From NCBI GenBank assembly GCA_964458645.1, contig CAYWJU010000001.1, positions 118,012 to 182,011 on the forward strand: a DNA stretch of 64,000 nt, written 5' to 3'. A program made the position numbers and the translations under genes. The notes beneath the pieces were generated by a model. It was not told the origin of the DNA. It saw only the letters and a program-made list of their open reading frames with translations, and did not search any database. This document shows positions 7,334 to 14,521 of this stretch, piece after piece. Source of the stretch: DAORHV01 sp964458645. GTDB lineage: Bacteria; Patescibacteriota; Gracilibacteria; Peribacterales; Peribacteraceae. Numbering within the stretch: the first letter of the stretch is position 1; the number at the start of each line of letters is the position of its first letter.

Positions 7334-8203
7334 TCATGCGAAGACCTTCCGGGGCTTCAGCGTGCCTTCGGTTTTGGGGTTCTTTTCCAGAATGGCCACC
7401 GGCAACCCGTCATGCCACGCGATGAGCGGCTCGCCCGTCACGGTGCCAGGAATGGCACGCCCGTTGCGGATGTGCTCCCATTCGGCGTCGGAAAGTTTGA
7501 ACGCGGGAAAGCCCGGAAGCACATCTTTCAGCGGCAACACATCGGTCCACTTGGCATCGGAAGGCAACACGGCGTTCTTCACATCCCACTCCCCCACCTT
7601 GGTACGCGTGAGCGCCGACAAGTACGCGCCACAGTGCAAGGACTGCCCCAAATCGTGCGCCAGCGAACGGATGTAGGTGCCGGAACCACATCTCACACGC
7701 AGCTGCATTTCCGGGTATGCATAGCGCGTGACCGTGCAGGATTCGATCTCCACCTGACGCGCCGGCATATCGACCGTCTCGCCGCGCTGCGCCAGTTTGT
7801 ATGCACGCTGCCCGCCGATGCTGATGGCCGAATATTGGGGCGGCACCTGGCTGAGCCTGCCGGTGAAACGATCGTTGATGAGCGTCTGGATGCGCGAGCT
7901 GTCGTCGGGCGCCGACCAACCGGCCTTCAGCTTTGTCACAGTAATCGCGCCCTCGGCATCGTACGTGGTACTTGTGGCGCCGAGCTTCAACTCGGCCAGG
8001 TATTCCTTTCCCAAGTCTTTAAAGAGCTCGATGACCTTCAGCGCTTTGGCGCCGACCCCCAGCACCAACAAGCCGTCGGCCAATGGATCCAGCGTTCCCA
8101 AATGACCGATGCTGCGTTCGGACAAGCTGCGGCGCACCGCCGCGACTGCATCGTGGCTGGTGGGACCGCGCGGTTTGTTAATAAGGAGGAATCCGTGACG
8201 CAT
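7334..8203 (-). CDS. truB: tRNA pseudouridine-55 synthase
   Basis: 289 residues from ATG 8203 (MRHGFLLINKPRGPTSHD, the standard TruB start); an in-frame upstream ATG would add 11 unrelated residues. TruB converts U55 in the T loop of tRNAs to pseudouridine. The catalytic Asp39 lies in GHLGTLDPLADGLLVLG; further family motifs are PPQYSAISIGGQRAYKLAQRG and CGSGTYIRSLAHDLG. Length is close to the family norm, with a shortened C-terminal part and no clear PUA domain. Stops at TGA. Confidence 0.95.
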   Translation of the reverse strand: MRHGFLLINKPRGPTSHDAVAAVRRSLSERSIGHLGTLDPLADGLLVLGVGAKALKVIELFKDLGKEYLAELKLGATSTTYDAEGAITVTKLKAGWSAPDDSSRIQTLINDRFTGRLSQVPPQYSAISIGGQRAYKLAQRGETVDMPARQVEIESCTVTRYAYPEMQLRVRCGSGTYIRSLAHDLGQSLHCGAYLSALTRTKVGEWDVKNAVLPSDAKWTDVLPLKDVLPGFPAFKLSDAEWEHIRNGRAIPGTVTGEPLIAWHDGLPVAILEKNPKTEGTLKPRKVFA

Positions 8204-8264
8204 CGGGGGCGAGTGTACCTGAAGAGAAACGTACAAGGCGGGTGGATGTTACGGGTGCAACTCT

Positions 8265-8359
8265 GAGGAAACCGAGGAAGCCGAAGAGTCCGGTGAAAGA
8301 CTTGAAGCTATTACCTGTTCCTCGGAGTCGTCGGTTTCTTCGGATTCATCGAATTCCTC
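8265..8359. repeat. inverted pair of degenerate 9-nt repeats (copy 1)
   Basis: Left arm 8265-8293 is a run of units like GAGGAAACC/GAGGAAGCC/GAAGAGTCC. The right arm, about 8319-8359, has the complementary units (CCTCGGAGT, CGTCGGTTT, CTTCGGATT). The arms can fold on each other. The element lies between divergent truB and the membrane gene at 8407. Related copies lie at 21861-21953 and 60988-61028. Confidence 0.75.
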
Positions 8360-8406
8360 CACGAGGGGCCTTTTACTACACCCTTCTCCCTTGTACTCTT
8401 TCCCCC

Positions 8407-8961
8407 ATGTCGCTCACCCTCAGCTGGGATCTGTTCGTCGTCGTGTTCTTCGCCATTATTACGTCGTACAGTTTCATCATCGGGAAAAACCAAGCCATGA
8501 AGGTGATTCTCGCCACCTATATTTCCATTATTGCCACGCAGGGCATTGGCAATGTGATTGTGCGTCTTACGGGTGAATCCACGGCACTGATGCAAGTCAT
8601 GGGCGTGGCCTTCAACTTCACCGTATTGTCGGTGGTCAAAATTTTTCTGTTCGCCCTCTTTATTATCTTGTTCGCCATTCGCAGCGGCATCGATCTTACG
8701 TACAATCGCGAGTCGGGCACCACCATGAATGTGGTCTTCACGGCGCTGTTCGGTTTTGCAACGGCGGGACTGATTGTGTCGACCATCCTTACATACGCCA
8801 CAACGAATGGCATCATCTCGGCAAGCTCGTTGAGTGACGTTGCAGCCCAACCTATTTTACAAGGAAGTGCCCTAATGCAGCTTATGATCCTGAATCAGGA
8901 CATTTGGTTCACATTACCTGCCTTTCTGATTATCGCTGCCGGATTCGCACATCGGGACTGA
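8407..8961 (+). CDS. four-TM membrane protein next to a T4SS pilin-like gene
   Basis: 184 residues from ATG 8407 (MSLTLSWDLFVVVFFAII). Four hydrophobic helices, about residues 7-25, 32-48, 72-95 and 110-130, then a polar stretch and a final hydrophobic segment. Its topology resembles CvpA-type proteins, but no signature is clear. The next gene, 62 nt downstream on the same strand, encodes a VirB2/TrbC-like pilin, and the two share the terminator at 9399-9440, so a joint envelope role is likely. Confidence 0.65.
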   Translation: MSLTLSWDLFVVVFFAIITSYSFIIGKNQAMKVILATYISIIATQGIGNVIVRLTGESTALMQVMGVAFNFTVLSVVKIFLFALFIILFAIRSGIDLTYNRESGTTMNVVFTALFGFATAGLIVSTILTYATTNGIISASSLSDVAAQPILQGSALMQLMILNQDIWFTLPAFLIIAAGFAHRD

Positions 8962-9023
8962 AATGCACTTGCCTCCACGGGAGCCGGGAGGAATAATGAG
9001 CGAAAATCTTACTCCCCCAATCA

Positions 9024-9377
9024 ATGAAGAACGTTCTCACGAAAGTCACCGCAACGGCATCCGCCGCACTGCTGTCTTCACAGATGCTTGTCGAGCGCGT
9101 GTTCGCCGCACTGCCCAAGCCCCCCGGAGTTCCTGGTTTGTCCGGCCAAGCCGACATTAAGACAACGATCGTGGATCTCTTGAAGAACGTGTTGGACTTC
9201 ATCACCATCATTGGTGTGGTGTTCGTGGTTATCGCCGGTATCCGCCTGATCATCTCGGGTGGTGACGAAGGAGAGAAGGACAAGGCAAAGAAGACCATCA
9301 TCTACGTTATTGTGGGTATCATCGTGGTGCTCTTGGCTCGCGTGATCGTGGTGTTCGTCAACGACCTCATTAAGTAA
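9024..9377 (+). CDS. VirB2/TrbC-like (T4SS_pilin) small membrane protein
   Basis: 117 residues. Signal-like N terminus (MKNVLTKVTATASAALLSSQ), a Pro-rich stretch, then two TM helices (VLDFITIIGVVFVVIAGIRL and TIIYVIVGIIVVLLARVIVV) separated by the polar loop SGGDEGEKDKAKK. This two-helix form with a GGDEGK-type loop is the hallmark of the T4SS pilin-like family common in Patescibacteria, where such proteins may form conductive channels or pilus subunits. No VirB4/VirD4 partner is encoded nearby. A strong terminator follows. Confidence 0.8.
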   Translation: MKNVLTKVTATASAALLSSQMLVERVFAALPKPPGVPGLSGQADIKTTIVDLLKNVLDFITIIGVVFVVIAGIRLIISGGDEGEKDKAKKTIIYVIVGIIVVLLARVIVVFVNDLIK

Positions 9378-9398
9378 GGAGGTACTCAGTACGCATTC

Positions 9399-9440
9399 AA
9401 AAACGCTCTCTATAGCCAAGGCTACGGAGAGCGTTTTTTA
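9399..9440 (+). terminator. rho-independent terminator after the pilin gene
   Basis: AACGCTCTC pairs with GAGAGCGTT, with a nested TAGCC-AA-GGCTA inner stem, followed by six T. A-rich sequence on the other side lets it also serve the convergent PRC-barrel gene. Confidence 0.85.
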
Positions 9441-9461
9441 GTAGCGAAGAAATTCCTATTG

Positions 9462-10025
9462 CTACATACGAGTGCTCGGTGTTGCCGGAACAACTTCGCT
9501 GAGAATCTTGGCAGGTGCTTCGGCAATTTCATCCGCAAGCACGCTGCGAGGCTTCAGCGGCTCACGAACGATGATCGCTTTTTGCGTGACTTCAATAATG
9601 TCGCTGGCGGGTATTGGTCTTCCTTCCATGAAAAACCTACGCGGGAATAGCCATTCCAATTGAAAATGCTTGGTATCGAACTGGACATCGGAGCATGTGC
9701 CGAGTGTGCGCTTTGCACGCTGCGTAACAATCTTCTGGCCCAAGATCGGACGGGGATGTTCCAAAAGCGCCACAAGGCGAATGAGATCCTGTGGCGGAGT
9801 GAGGCGGTCTTCACTACGAATGTGCACCTTGGTTCCCCACGACAGAATATCGGCGGCAAGCAGGAAAAGCTCCTGCCCTTCGAGGTACCCCATGCCAACA
9901 ACGAAGAAGCCGACTACGTTGCCGGTATCCGGGTGCAGCAACACCCCAGAGATGCCGCCAAGCGTCTGCTGGGTCTGCTCATCGACGACCGGAGTGCCGC
10001 GGACAATGGAAAACCGCACGTGCAT
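9462..10025 (-). CDS. PRC-barrel domain protein
   Basis: 187 residues. The first 80 (GTPVVDEQTQQTLGGISGVL, DTGNVVGFFVV) form a PRC-barrel, a small beta-barrel often found in RNA-maturation and photosynthetic proteins. A second similar half (RAKRTLGTCSDVQFDTKHFQ) follows, so the protein may carry two barrels. It starts divergently to prs with only 20 nt between the ATGs, both driven from one palindromic promoter. Confidence 0.75.
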   Translation of the reverse strand: MHVRFSIVRGTPVVDEQTQQTLGGISGVLLHPDTGNVVGFFVVGMGYLEGQELFLLAADILSWGTKVHIRSEDRLTPPQDLIRLVALLEHPRPILGQKIVTQRAKRTLGTCSDVQFDTKHFQLEWLFPRRFFMEGRPIPASDIIEVTQKAIIVREPLKPRSVLADEIAEAPAKILSEVVPATPSTRM

Positions 10026-10027
10026 GA

Positions 10028-10044
10028 GCTATACTATAGCTCGA
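10028..10044. promoter_or_regulatory. palindromic divergent promoter (PRC-barrel gene / prs)
   Basis: GAGCTATA-C-TATAGCTC is a 17-bp palindrome holding a -10 box for each strand: TATACT (10030-10035, plus) and TATAGT (10038-10033, minus). The -10s lie 10 nt and 7 nt from the two ATGs, so both messages appear leaderless. The symmetry also suits a regulator binding as a dimer. Confidence 0.6.
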
Positions 10045-10045
10045 C

Positions 10046-10969
10046 ATGCATTTCTTCGCAGGATCATCCCACCCGGCACTTGCCAAAGCTCTCGCCAAAG
10101 AGCTGAACACGACGCTCGGGAAGATTACGCTGAAGCACTTCAACTGCGGCGAGCGCTACGTACGCTACGAGGAGTCCATTCGCGGGAAAGAGGTGTTCCT
10201 GCTGCAGACCGGCGCCAACCCGAATGAAGACATGATGGAGCTGTTTCTGATGATTCAGGCCGCCAAGCTCAGTTTCGCCAAGGCCGTTCATGTGATTTTG
10301 CCGCATTTCCCATACGCCCGTCAGGACCGCGTTGCCCTGCCGCGCGAGCCGATCTCGGCCAAGCTGATTGCCCACTTGCTGGAAGCATCCGGCGCCGACC
10401 ACGTGATTACGGTCGATTTGCACTCGGATCAAATTCAAGGCTTCTTCCAGGTACCGGTCGACGCACTGGACGCCCGCATGGTGCTGGCCAAATACGTAAA
10501 GGAAAAGAATTTGAAGGATGTGACCGTGGTAGCCCCAGACGCCGGCGGCGCTAAGCGCGCCAAGAAGTTCGCCGATTTGATTGGCGCGGAGTTGGCTGTC
10601 ATGCACAAGCACCGCGAAGCGCACCACAAGGCGCAGATTCTGGAGGTAGCCGGCGACATCGACGGACGGACGTGCATTATCTTCGACGATATGATTGATA
10701 CCGGCAGCACGCTGGCACCCGCTCGTGAGGCGCTTATTCAGCGCAATGCCAACAAAGACGTCTATGCCGCAGTCACGCACCCGGTGTTCTCCGGCAAAGC
10801 CGTGGAAAACCTGAGCAAGGCAGGGTTCAAAGAAGTCATCGTCACCGACACCATGCCGACCGAAGGAAAGACGTTCAAGGGCCTTACTGTACTGTCCATT
10901 GCCCCGCTGCTCGCGGAAGTGATCAATAACGTAGTGACTGGCCAGAGCGTGACGAAGATGTACAGTTAA
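10046..10969 (+). CDS. prs: ribose-phosphate pyrophosphokinase
   Basis: 307 residues, the usual Prs length. It makes PRPP from ribose 5-phosphate and ATP for nucleotide, His and Trp synthesis. Visible motifs: FPYARQDR (ATP-binding loop), VITVDLHSDQIQGFF, the flexible catalytic-loop region VVAPDAGGAKRAKKFAD, and the PRPP-binding loop IIFDDMIDTGSTLA. ATG 10046 lies 10 nt after the TATACT box. It is divergent from the PRC-barrel gene. Confidence 0.96.
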   Translation: MHFFAGSSHPALAKALAKELNTTLGKITLKHFNCGERYVRYEESIRGKEVFLLQTGANPNEDMMELFLMIQAAKLSFAKAVHVILPHFPYARQDRVALPREPISAKLIAHLLEASGADHVITVDLHSDQIQGFFQVPVDALDARMVLAKYVKEKNLKDVTVVAPDAGGAKRAKKFADLIGAELAVMHKHREAHHKAQILEVAGDIDGRTCIIFDDMIDTGSTLAPAREALIQRNANKDVYAAVTHPVFSGKAVENLSKAGFKEVIVTDTMPTEGKTFKGLTVLSIAPLLAEVINNVVTGQSVTKMYS

Positions 10970-11062
10970 GCCGAGGGGTTCCAGTTGACCAATCCCCCAC
11001 TCTTTCGTACCCTCTGTTGGCTACAGAGACTAGGTTCCTTAACTCATCGACGTTATTACCAT

Positions 11063-11102
11063 GGGCGACTAGCTCAGCTGGCCTAGGCTTCCGAAGGAAG
11101 CC
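11063..11102 (+). repeat. truncated tRNA-Ile 5' copy joined to a palindrome
   Basis: Positions 11063-11081 repeat the first 19 nt of tRNA-Ile exactly (gggcgactagctcagctgg). The D loop is then replaced by CCTAG and a hairpin, ggcttcc-gaa-ggaagcc (11086-11102). The intact gene starts 98 nt downstream. The junction GCTG(G)CCTAG-hairpin is the same as in the tRNA-Met copy. Confidence 0.85.
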
Positions 11103-11160
11103 GTCGTAATCAAAAAGCCGCCGCGCGATCGTCCGAGAGACCCTTTGCAACACAAGACAT

Positions 11161-11237
11161 GGGCGACTAGCTCAGCTGGTTAGAGCGCGACACTGATAAT
11201 GTCGAGGTCGGCAGTTCAAGTCTGCCGTCGCCCACCA
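11161..11237 (+). tRNA. tRNA-Ile (anticodon GAT)
   Basis: 77 nt: acceptor GGGCGAC/GTCGCCC, D arm with TAGCTCAGCTGGTTAGAGC, anticodon loop CTGATAA (GAT), T loop TTCAAGT, discriminator A and an encoded CCA. Confidence 0.96.
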
Positions 11238-11378
11238 TTAATTCCTACTCACACAAACATGTTAGCAAAATTTTTGTTTTCTCCTGCCCCTTCGACCTTT
11301 ATCGCCTGAACAGTTCAGTGCCGTCACCACTCTCCACAGGAGTAATCAAATGGAGGGTCGCATGCAAATGCGGAAGGG

Positions 11379-12059
11379 TTACTTCGCCTTGGGTACATCA
11401 CCCACCTCCGGAGATGCCACCTTCTTTTTAAACGCGGCCAATCTCCCAATTAAAGTGTCATATTGATAAATCGCTTTCAGAATCTCTTTTGTTACATCTA
11501 TTGCTAATGACACTTCGTCTGAACCAACATCCTCAAAAATTTTTGCCTCAATGTGTGCAGCATCATTGCCCAGTAATCTTAAGTCATCCATTCCTTCGAG
11601 TAGGGGCTTTGGTAATGTAACTGAATCCCTCAGAGCTGCAATCCGCGCTTTTAGATCTTTCCCTTTAGCAGAATGTAATTCACACAATTCTTCTAGTGTC
11701 CTCCGAACCATCATGGCCGCTGCTTTATGGCAACCCTCCGCGTGACAGGTAATTGCTTCGGAAAGAGTCGCAATTATTGCGGGAGGAATATTTTCTTTAT
11801 TGAAATCAATTCTCCTAGAAGGAACTACTGCAAGTATCTCATTGCTGCCATTTAATAAACAAAAAACATGCGCGTAGCATTTTGGATTCGGACACATTCT
11901 GTGACCAAATTTTCGAGTTATGCTCGGATATTGCCCCACCATTCCGACGTCTCTTAACCCAACAGGATCAAAAGTGCCATCATTTCCACAATACGGACAT
12001 CTCATTGCCAATTTCCCGGCGTCAAAGCTGTGGCAAGAGCTAATATTTACATATTCCAT
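11379..12059 (-). CDS. DUF4145-like protein with N-terminal zinc ribbon
   Basis: 226 residues. Near the N terminus a CPYCGNDG knuckle and a later HRMCPNPKCYAHVF pair make a zinc ribbon. The helical core EAITCHAEGCHKAAAMMVRR followed by TLEELCELHSAKGK and DLRLLGNDAAHIE is typical of DUF4145, a domain seen in restriction-modification and other defence-linked proteins. The gene is visibly AT-richer than its neighbours and lies beside tRNA-Ile, which suggests recent transfer. A start at codon 20 (MRCPYCGN) is also possible. Here it stands alone, without a nuclease partner. Confidence 0.7.
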   Translation of the reverse strand: MEYVNISSCHSFDAGKLAMRCPYCGNDGTFDPVGLRDVGMVGQYPSITRKFGHRMCPNPKCYAHVFCLLNGSNEILAVVPSRRIDFNKENIPPAIIATLSEAITCHAEGCHKAAAMMVRRTLEELCELHSAKGKDLKARIAALRDSVTLPKPLLEGMDDLRLLGNDAAHIEAKIFEDVGSDEVSLAIDVTKEILKAIYQYDTLIGRLAAFKKKVASPEVGDVPKAK

Positions 12060-12138
12060 ATTCTGAATTATAACCCTTATTACTGAAACTTTCTAAGAGC
12101 ATAAGAAAACCAATACAGGACCTGCTATCCTATTTCCC

Positions 12139-12543
12139 ATGAGCCAATACCAAGCCCCCGCCTGGGAACGCGTGACCGACTTGCTGGCCGGGTTCTTTAA
12201 CTACGGCGTAGCCGGCATCGGCGGTGTGGGGATCATTGTGTACCAGGCCGTCATCTGGTTCCTCTACACCACGTTCAACTACATGTCGCTGGAGTGGTTC
12301 TTTAAAACCATGAATGTGCCGTTCTTCACGGATTCGCAGTCGTGGTACAGCCACCCGGACAAGTGGGAGCAATTCCACCGATACTTTGTGCCGTTCTTTC
12401 AATGGATGCCGCTCTCCATCACGCTCATCATCGTCGGCAAATTCATCGGCGGTTGGATCGACGACAAAGCCATGAACTACGGCCGCGCGCACCGCAGGCC
12501 GAATACCGACAATCTCCCCGGTACACGAGGGTTGGGGGCTTAA
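12139..12543 (+). CDS. membrane-associated hypothetical protein
   Basis: 134 residues. Two hydrophobic stretches (VAGIGGVGIIVYQAVIWFLY near residue 25 and MPLSITLIIVGKFIGGWI near residue 95) flank an aromatic-rich loop (SLEWFFKTMNVPFF). TATCCT lies 7 nt before the ATG, again suggesting a leaderless transcript. Its stop overlaps that of the convergent methyltransferase gene by 4 nt. Family unknown. Confidence 0.6.
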   Translation: MSQYQAPAWERVTDLLAGFFNYGVAGIGGVGIIVYQAVIWFLYTTFNYMSLEWFFKTMNVPFFTDSQSWYSHPDKWEQFHRYFVPFFQWMPLSITLIIVGKFIGGWIDDKAMNYGRAHRRPNTDNLPGTRGLGA

Positions 12544-13439
12544 GACTTGCAAAGCACGTGATTGCGCTGACTCTCTTTGCCGAACGGCAATGCTTCGCGT
12601 AAGTCCGCACCAAGCAGCTTGGCGCGCAGTGCGTCGACCACGCGGCGGCAGACTACGCCCACCACATCGCGGATGTACGGATCAGGTTCTTTCTGAGGGT
12701 CGGCGCGACGGGCAATCTCCAGGCGCATTTCAGCCGGAACACTGTCTGGCCAGAACGGCTCCGTTCCCTGCAGATACGAGTGGCAGCACGTCATCACCGC
12801 CGTCACATCCGGCCTCTGCTCTGTAGGCAGCCTGGCAACGTTGGCGAACACGAAATCCGTCAGCGCGCCGCAAGCATGCTTGGCTAGCGCGTGGGTTTTG
12901 CCCGCGGGCTTACGCGATACATCGGCATGAACGACATCCGAAGCCTGGAACCCCAATGGCGACGTAAGCTGCAGCCAACGACGGATCCATTCATGACCTT
13001 CCTGTCGTCCGGGTTCCAGTTCCCAGCACGTTCCAGTGGTGGCCGCGCCAAGCTTTTCACGCAGAAATGCCACGTACAGCGCGACGGCACCTTTGCCACC
13101 ACACACGTCGTGAACGTGTAGCACACCGCCTTCATCGACCGTATTCGCGACATCGGCCAGCGCCACGGCCTCGCGGATCTTCGCCGAGTTCCACTTGGTA
13201 AGTCCGTGATGCACACCGCGCATGGTGCGCCAGACGGAGCGACTTACTCCCAAGACTGCCGGAGGAGGCGGATCTGCCCCCAATGCAGCATTGATGGCAG
13301 TCACACGCGTCTCGATTCCTGCCATTCTGGACGCATCGAACGTCTGAAAGAACGCGTGCAATCCTTCGGCTGACGCAAGATCCGCCAGAGCCTGCTCCAC
13401 ACCTACGCCACCGGCACCTAGGCGCAGGTCGTCAGTCAT
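12540..13439 (-). CDS. class I SAM methyltransferase, Methyltransf_32-like
   Basis: 299 residues from ATG 13439 (MTDDLRLGAGG); starts at 13460 or 13535 are in frame but add AT-rich leader sequence. The SAM-binding motif is VLHVHDVCGGKGAVALYVAF. The Methyltransf_32 signatures are LAKHACGALTDFVFANVA (HACG-x-L-T-D) and VMTCCHSYLQG. Members methylate RNA or proteins; the substrate cannot be deduced. The region upstream is unusually AT-rich and carries a 15-bp palindrome. Confidence 0.75.
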   Translation of the reverse strand: MTDDLRLGAGGVGVEQALADLASAEGLHAFFQTFDASRMAGIETRVTAINAALGADPPPPAVLGVSRSVWRTMRGVHHGLTKWNSAKIREAVALADVANTVDEGGVLHVHDVCGGKGAVALYVAFLREKLGAATTGTCWELEPGRQEGHEWIRRWLQLTSPLGFQASDVVHADVSRKPAGKTHALAKHACGALTDFVFANVARLPTEQRPDVTAVMTCCHSYLQGTEPFWPDSVPAEMRLEIARRADPQKEPDPYIRDVVGVVCRRVVDALRAKLLGADLREALPFGKESQRNHVLCKS

Positions 13440-13482
13440 GGAGAACTCTTTTTCATTCATATAAATCATATTTAAACATATT

Positions 13483-13497
13483 TTTACAATTTGTAAA
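13483..13497. promoter_or_regulatory. 15-bp operator-like palindrome between divergent genes
   Basis: TTTACAA-T-TTGTAAA is a perfect odd-length palindrome in the AT-rich spacer between the methyltransferase gene and the Gmad2 lipoprotein gene. Its left half could double as a -35 for the minus-strand gene (TTTACA, 17 nt, TAAATA). Confidence 0.45.
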
Positions 13498-13541
13498 TAC
13501 TCATCCGTGCTAGACTTGGTCCAATTTCCACCCAAAGAACC

Positions 13542-13994
13542 ATGCGCGCGCTTTCCACTGTATCTTTGCTCTTGGCCACCACGCTCGGATTGGCTGCCTG
13601 CATACCCTCACAGCCTTCCAATGGAGCTGCTTCAGCATCTTCTGCTGCAAGCAGTATGACTTCCAGTACAACGGACACGGAGGCACTGCTTCAGAAGTTG
13701 AACGTCAAAAATGGCGACACACTCACGAGCGGTATGTTTGTAACCGGTGAGGCGCGGGGCAATTGGTACTTCGAAGGCTCGTTCCCGGTGCGACTTGTGG
13801 ATGAACGAGGCGCAACGTTGGCCCAAACGACGGCACAGGCTCAAGGGGAATGGATGACTGAAGACTTCGTCCCCTTCTCCGCACAACTCACGTTCACGAC
13901 GACGGCGAAGAACGGAACACTCATTCTGAGAAACGACAATCCATCAGGCATGCCGGAGAACGACAAGATCCTGGAGATCTCGGTCGTCTTTTAG
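13542..13994 (+). CDS. Gmad2-like immunoglobulin-fold lipoprotein
   Basis: 150 residues. Signal peptide MRALSTVSLLLATTLGLAAC with lipobox Cys20, a Ser/Ala linker, then a Gmad2-type Ig-like domain: LTSGMFVTGEARGNWYFEGSF followed by PVRLVDERGATLAQTT and GTLILRNDNPSGMPENDK. Gmad2 domains occur in spore-germination and surface proteins; here it is probably a small surface-exposed lipoprotein of unknown partner. Confidence 0.8.
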   Translation: MRALSTVSLLLATTLGLAACIPSQPSNGAASASSAASSMTSSTTDTEALLQKLNVKNGDTLTSGMFVTGEARGNWYFEGSFPVRLVDERGATLAQTTAQAQGEWMTEDFVPFSAQLTFTTTAKNGTLILRNDNPSGMPENDKILEISVVF

Positions 13995-14135
13995 TGCTGC
14001 AAGAACAGCAGCGCCGAAAACGTGTATGGAAAATATCCGAAAAAGCTGACACCAAATGCTGAAAAACGTCTGTTCAAAAAATGTGCACAAAATGAGATTT
14101 CGTCATAGATAAACTGTTTTGTACAAGCGAAAATC

Positions 14136-14164
14136 TTGCAAAAAGCACCCTGAAAGAATGTAAT
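14136..14164 (+). promoter_or_regulatory. promoter of the DUF378-like gene
   Basis: TTGCAA, 17-nt spacer, TGTAAT; 30 nt before ATG 14195. The rest of the 13995-14194 spacer is AT-rich with no gene seen. Confidence 0.5.
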
Positions 14165-14194
14165 AACCAAAGTTTCATTTCCCCACATTTTCCT

Positions 14195-14470
14195 ATGTGT
14201 AGTAAGAAGTGTCCCATCGGCATGGTTGCCTGCCTGCTCGTTGTCGTCGGTGCCCTGAACTGGGGACTCGTCGGTATCAGCATGCTTATGGGCAAGGGTT
14301 CCGAATGGAACCTGGTACACATGCTGCTCGGTCAGTGGATGACCGTCGAAGCCGTTGTCTACGCCCTTGTGGGTCTGGCCGGCGTGTACAAGCTCGTCAT
14401 GAGCTGCAAGTGCTGCAGCGGTGGTTGCAAGTGCGGCAATACTGCCTGCACAGGCGGTTGCGCCAAATAA
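14195..14470 (+). CDS. DUF378-like small membrane protein with Cys-rich tail
   Basis: 91 residues. Two hydrophobic helices (GMVACLLVVVGALNWGLVGI and AVVYALVGLAGVYKLVM) with the DUF378 hallmark GALNWGLVG. The C-terminal 24 residues hold eight Cys (CKCCSGGCKCGNTACTGGC) and could bind metal. Two more Cys lie at the N terminus (MCSKKC). A terminator follows. Confidence 0.8.
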   Translation: MCSKKCPIGMVACLLVVVGALNWGLVGISMLMGKGSEWNLVHMLLGQWMTVEAVVYALVGLAGVYKLVMSCKCCSGGCKCGNTACTGGCAK

Positions 14471-14489
14471 TCAGACTTCAACGTCGCAA

Positions 14490-14521
14490 AGAGGCCTCAC
14501 CGAACGGGGGGCCTTTTTGTT
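14490..14521 (+). terminator. rho-independent terminator
   Basis: AGGCCtc ... ggGGCCT stem, then a T-rich run, directly after the DUF378-like gene and against the stop of the convergent gene. Confidence 0.65.

Noticed and set aside
6917..8266. 449-codon plus-strand open frame
   Set aside because: It is antisense to truB and the 6830 gene; truB is unmistakable and the antisense product has no recognisable feature.
11063..11102. A second tRNA-Ile gene
   Set aside because: It ends in the D loop after 19 nt; no anticodon or T arm follows.
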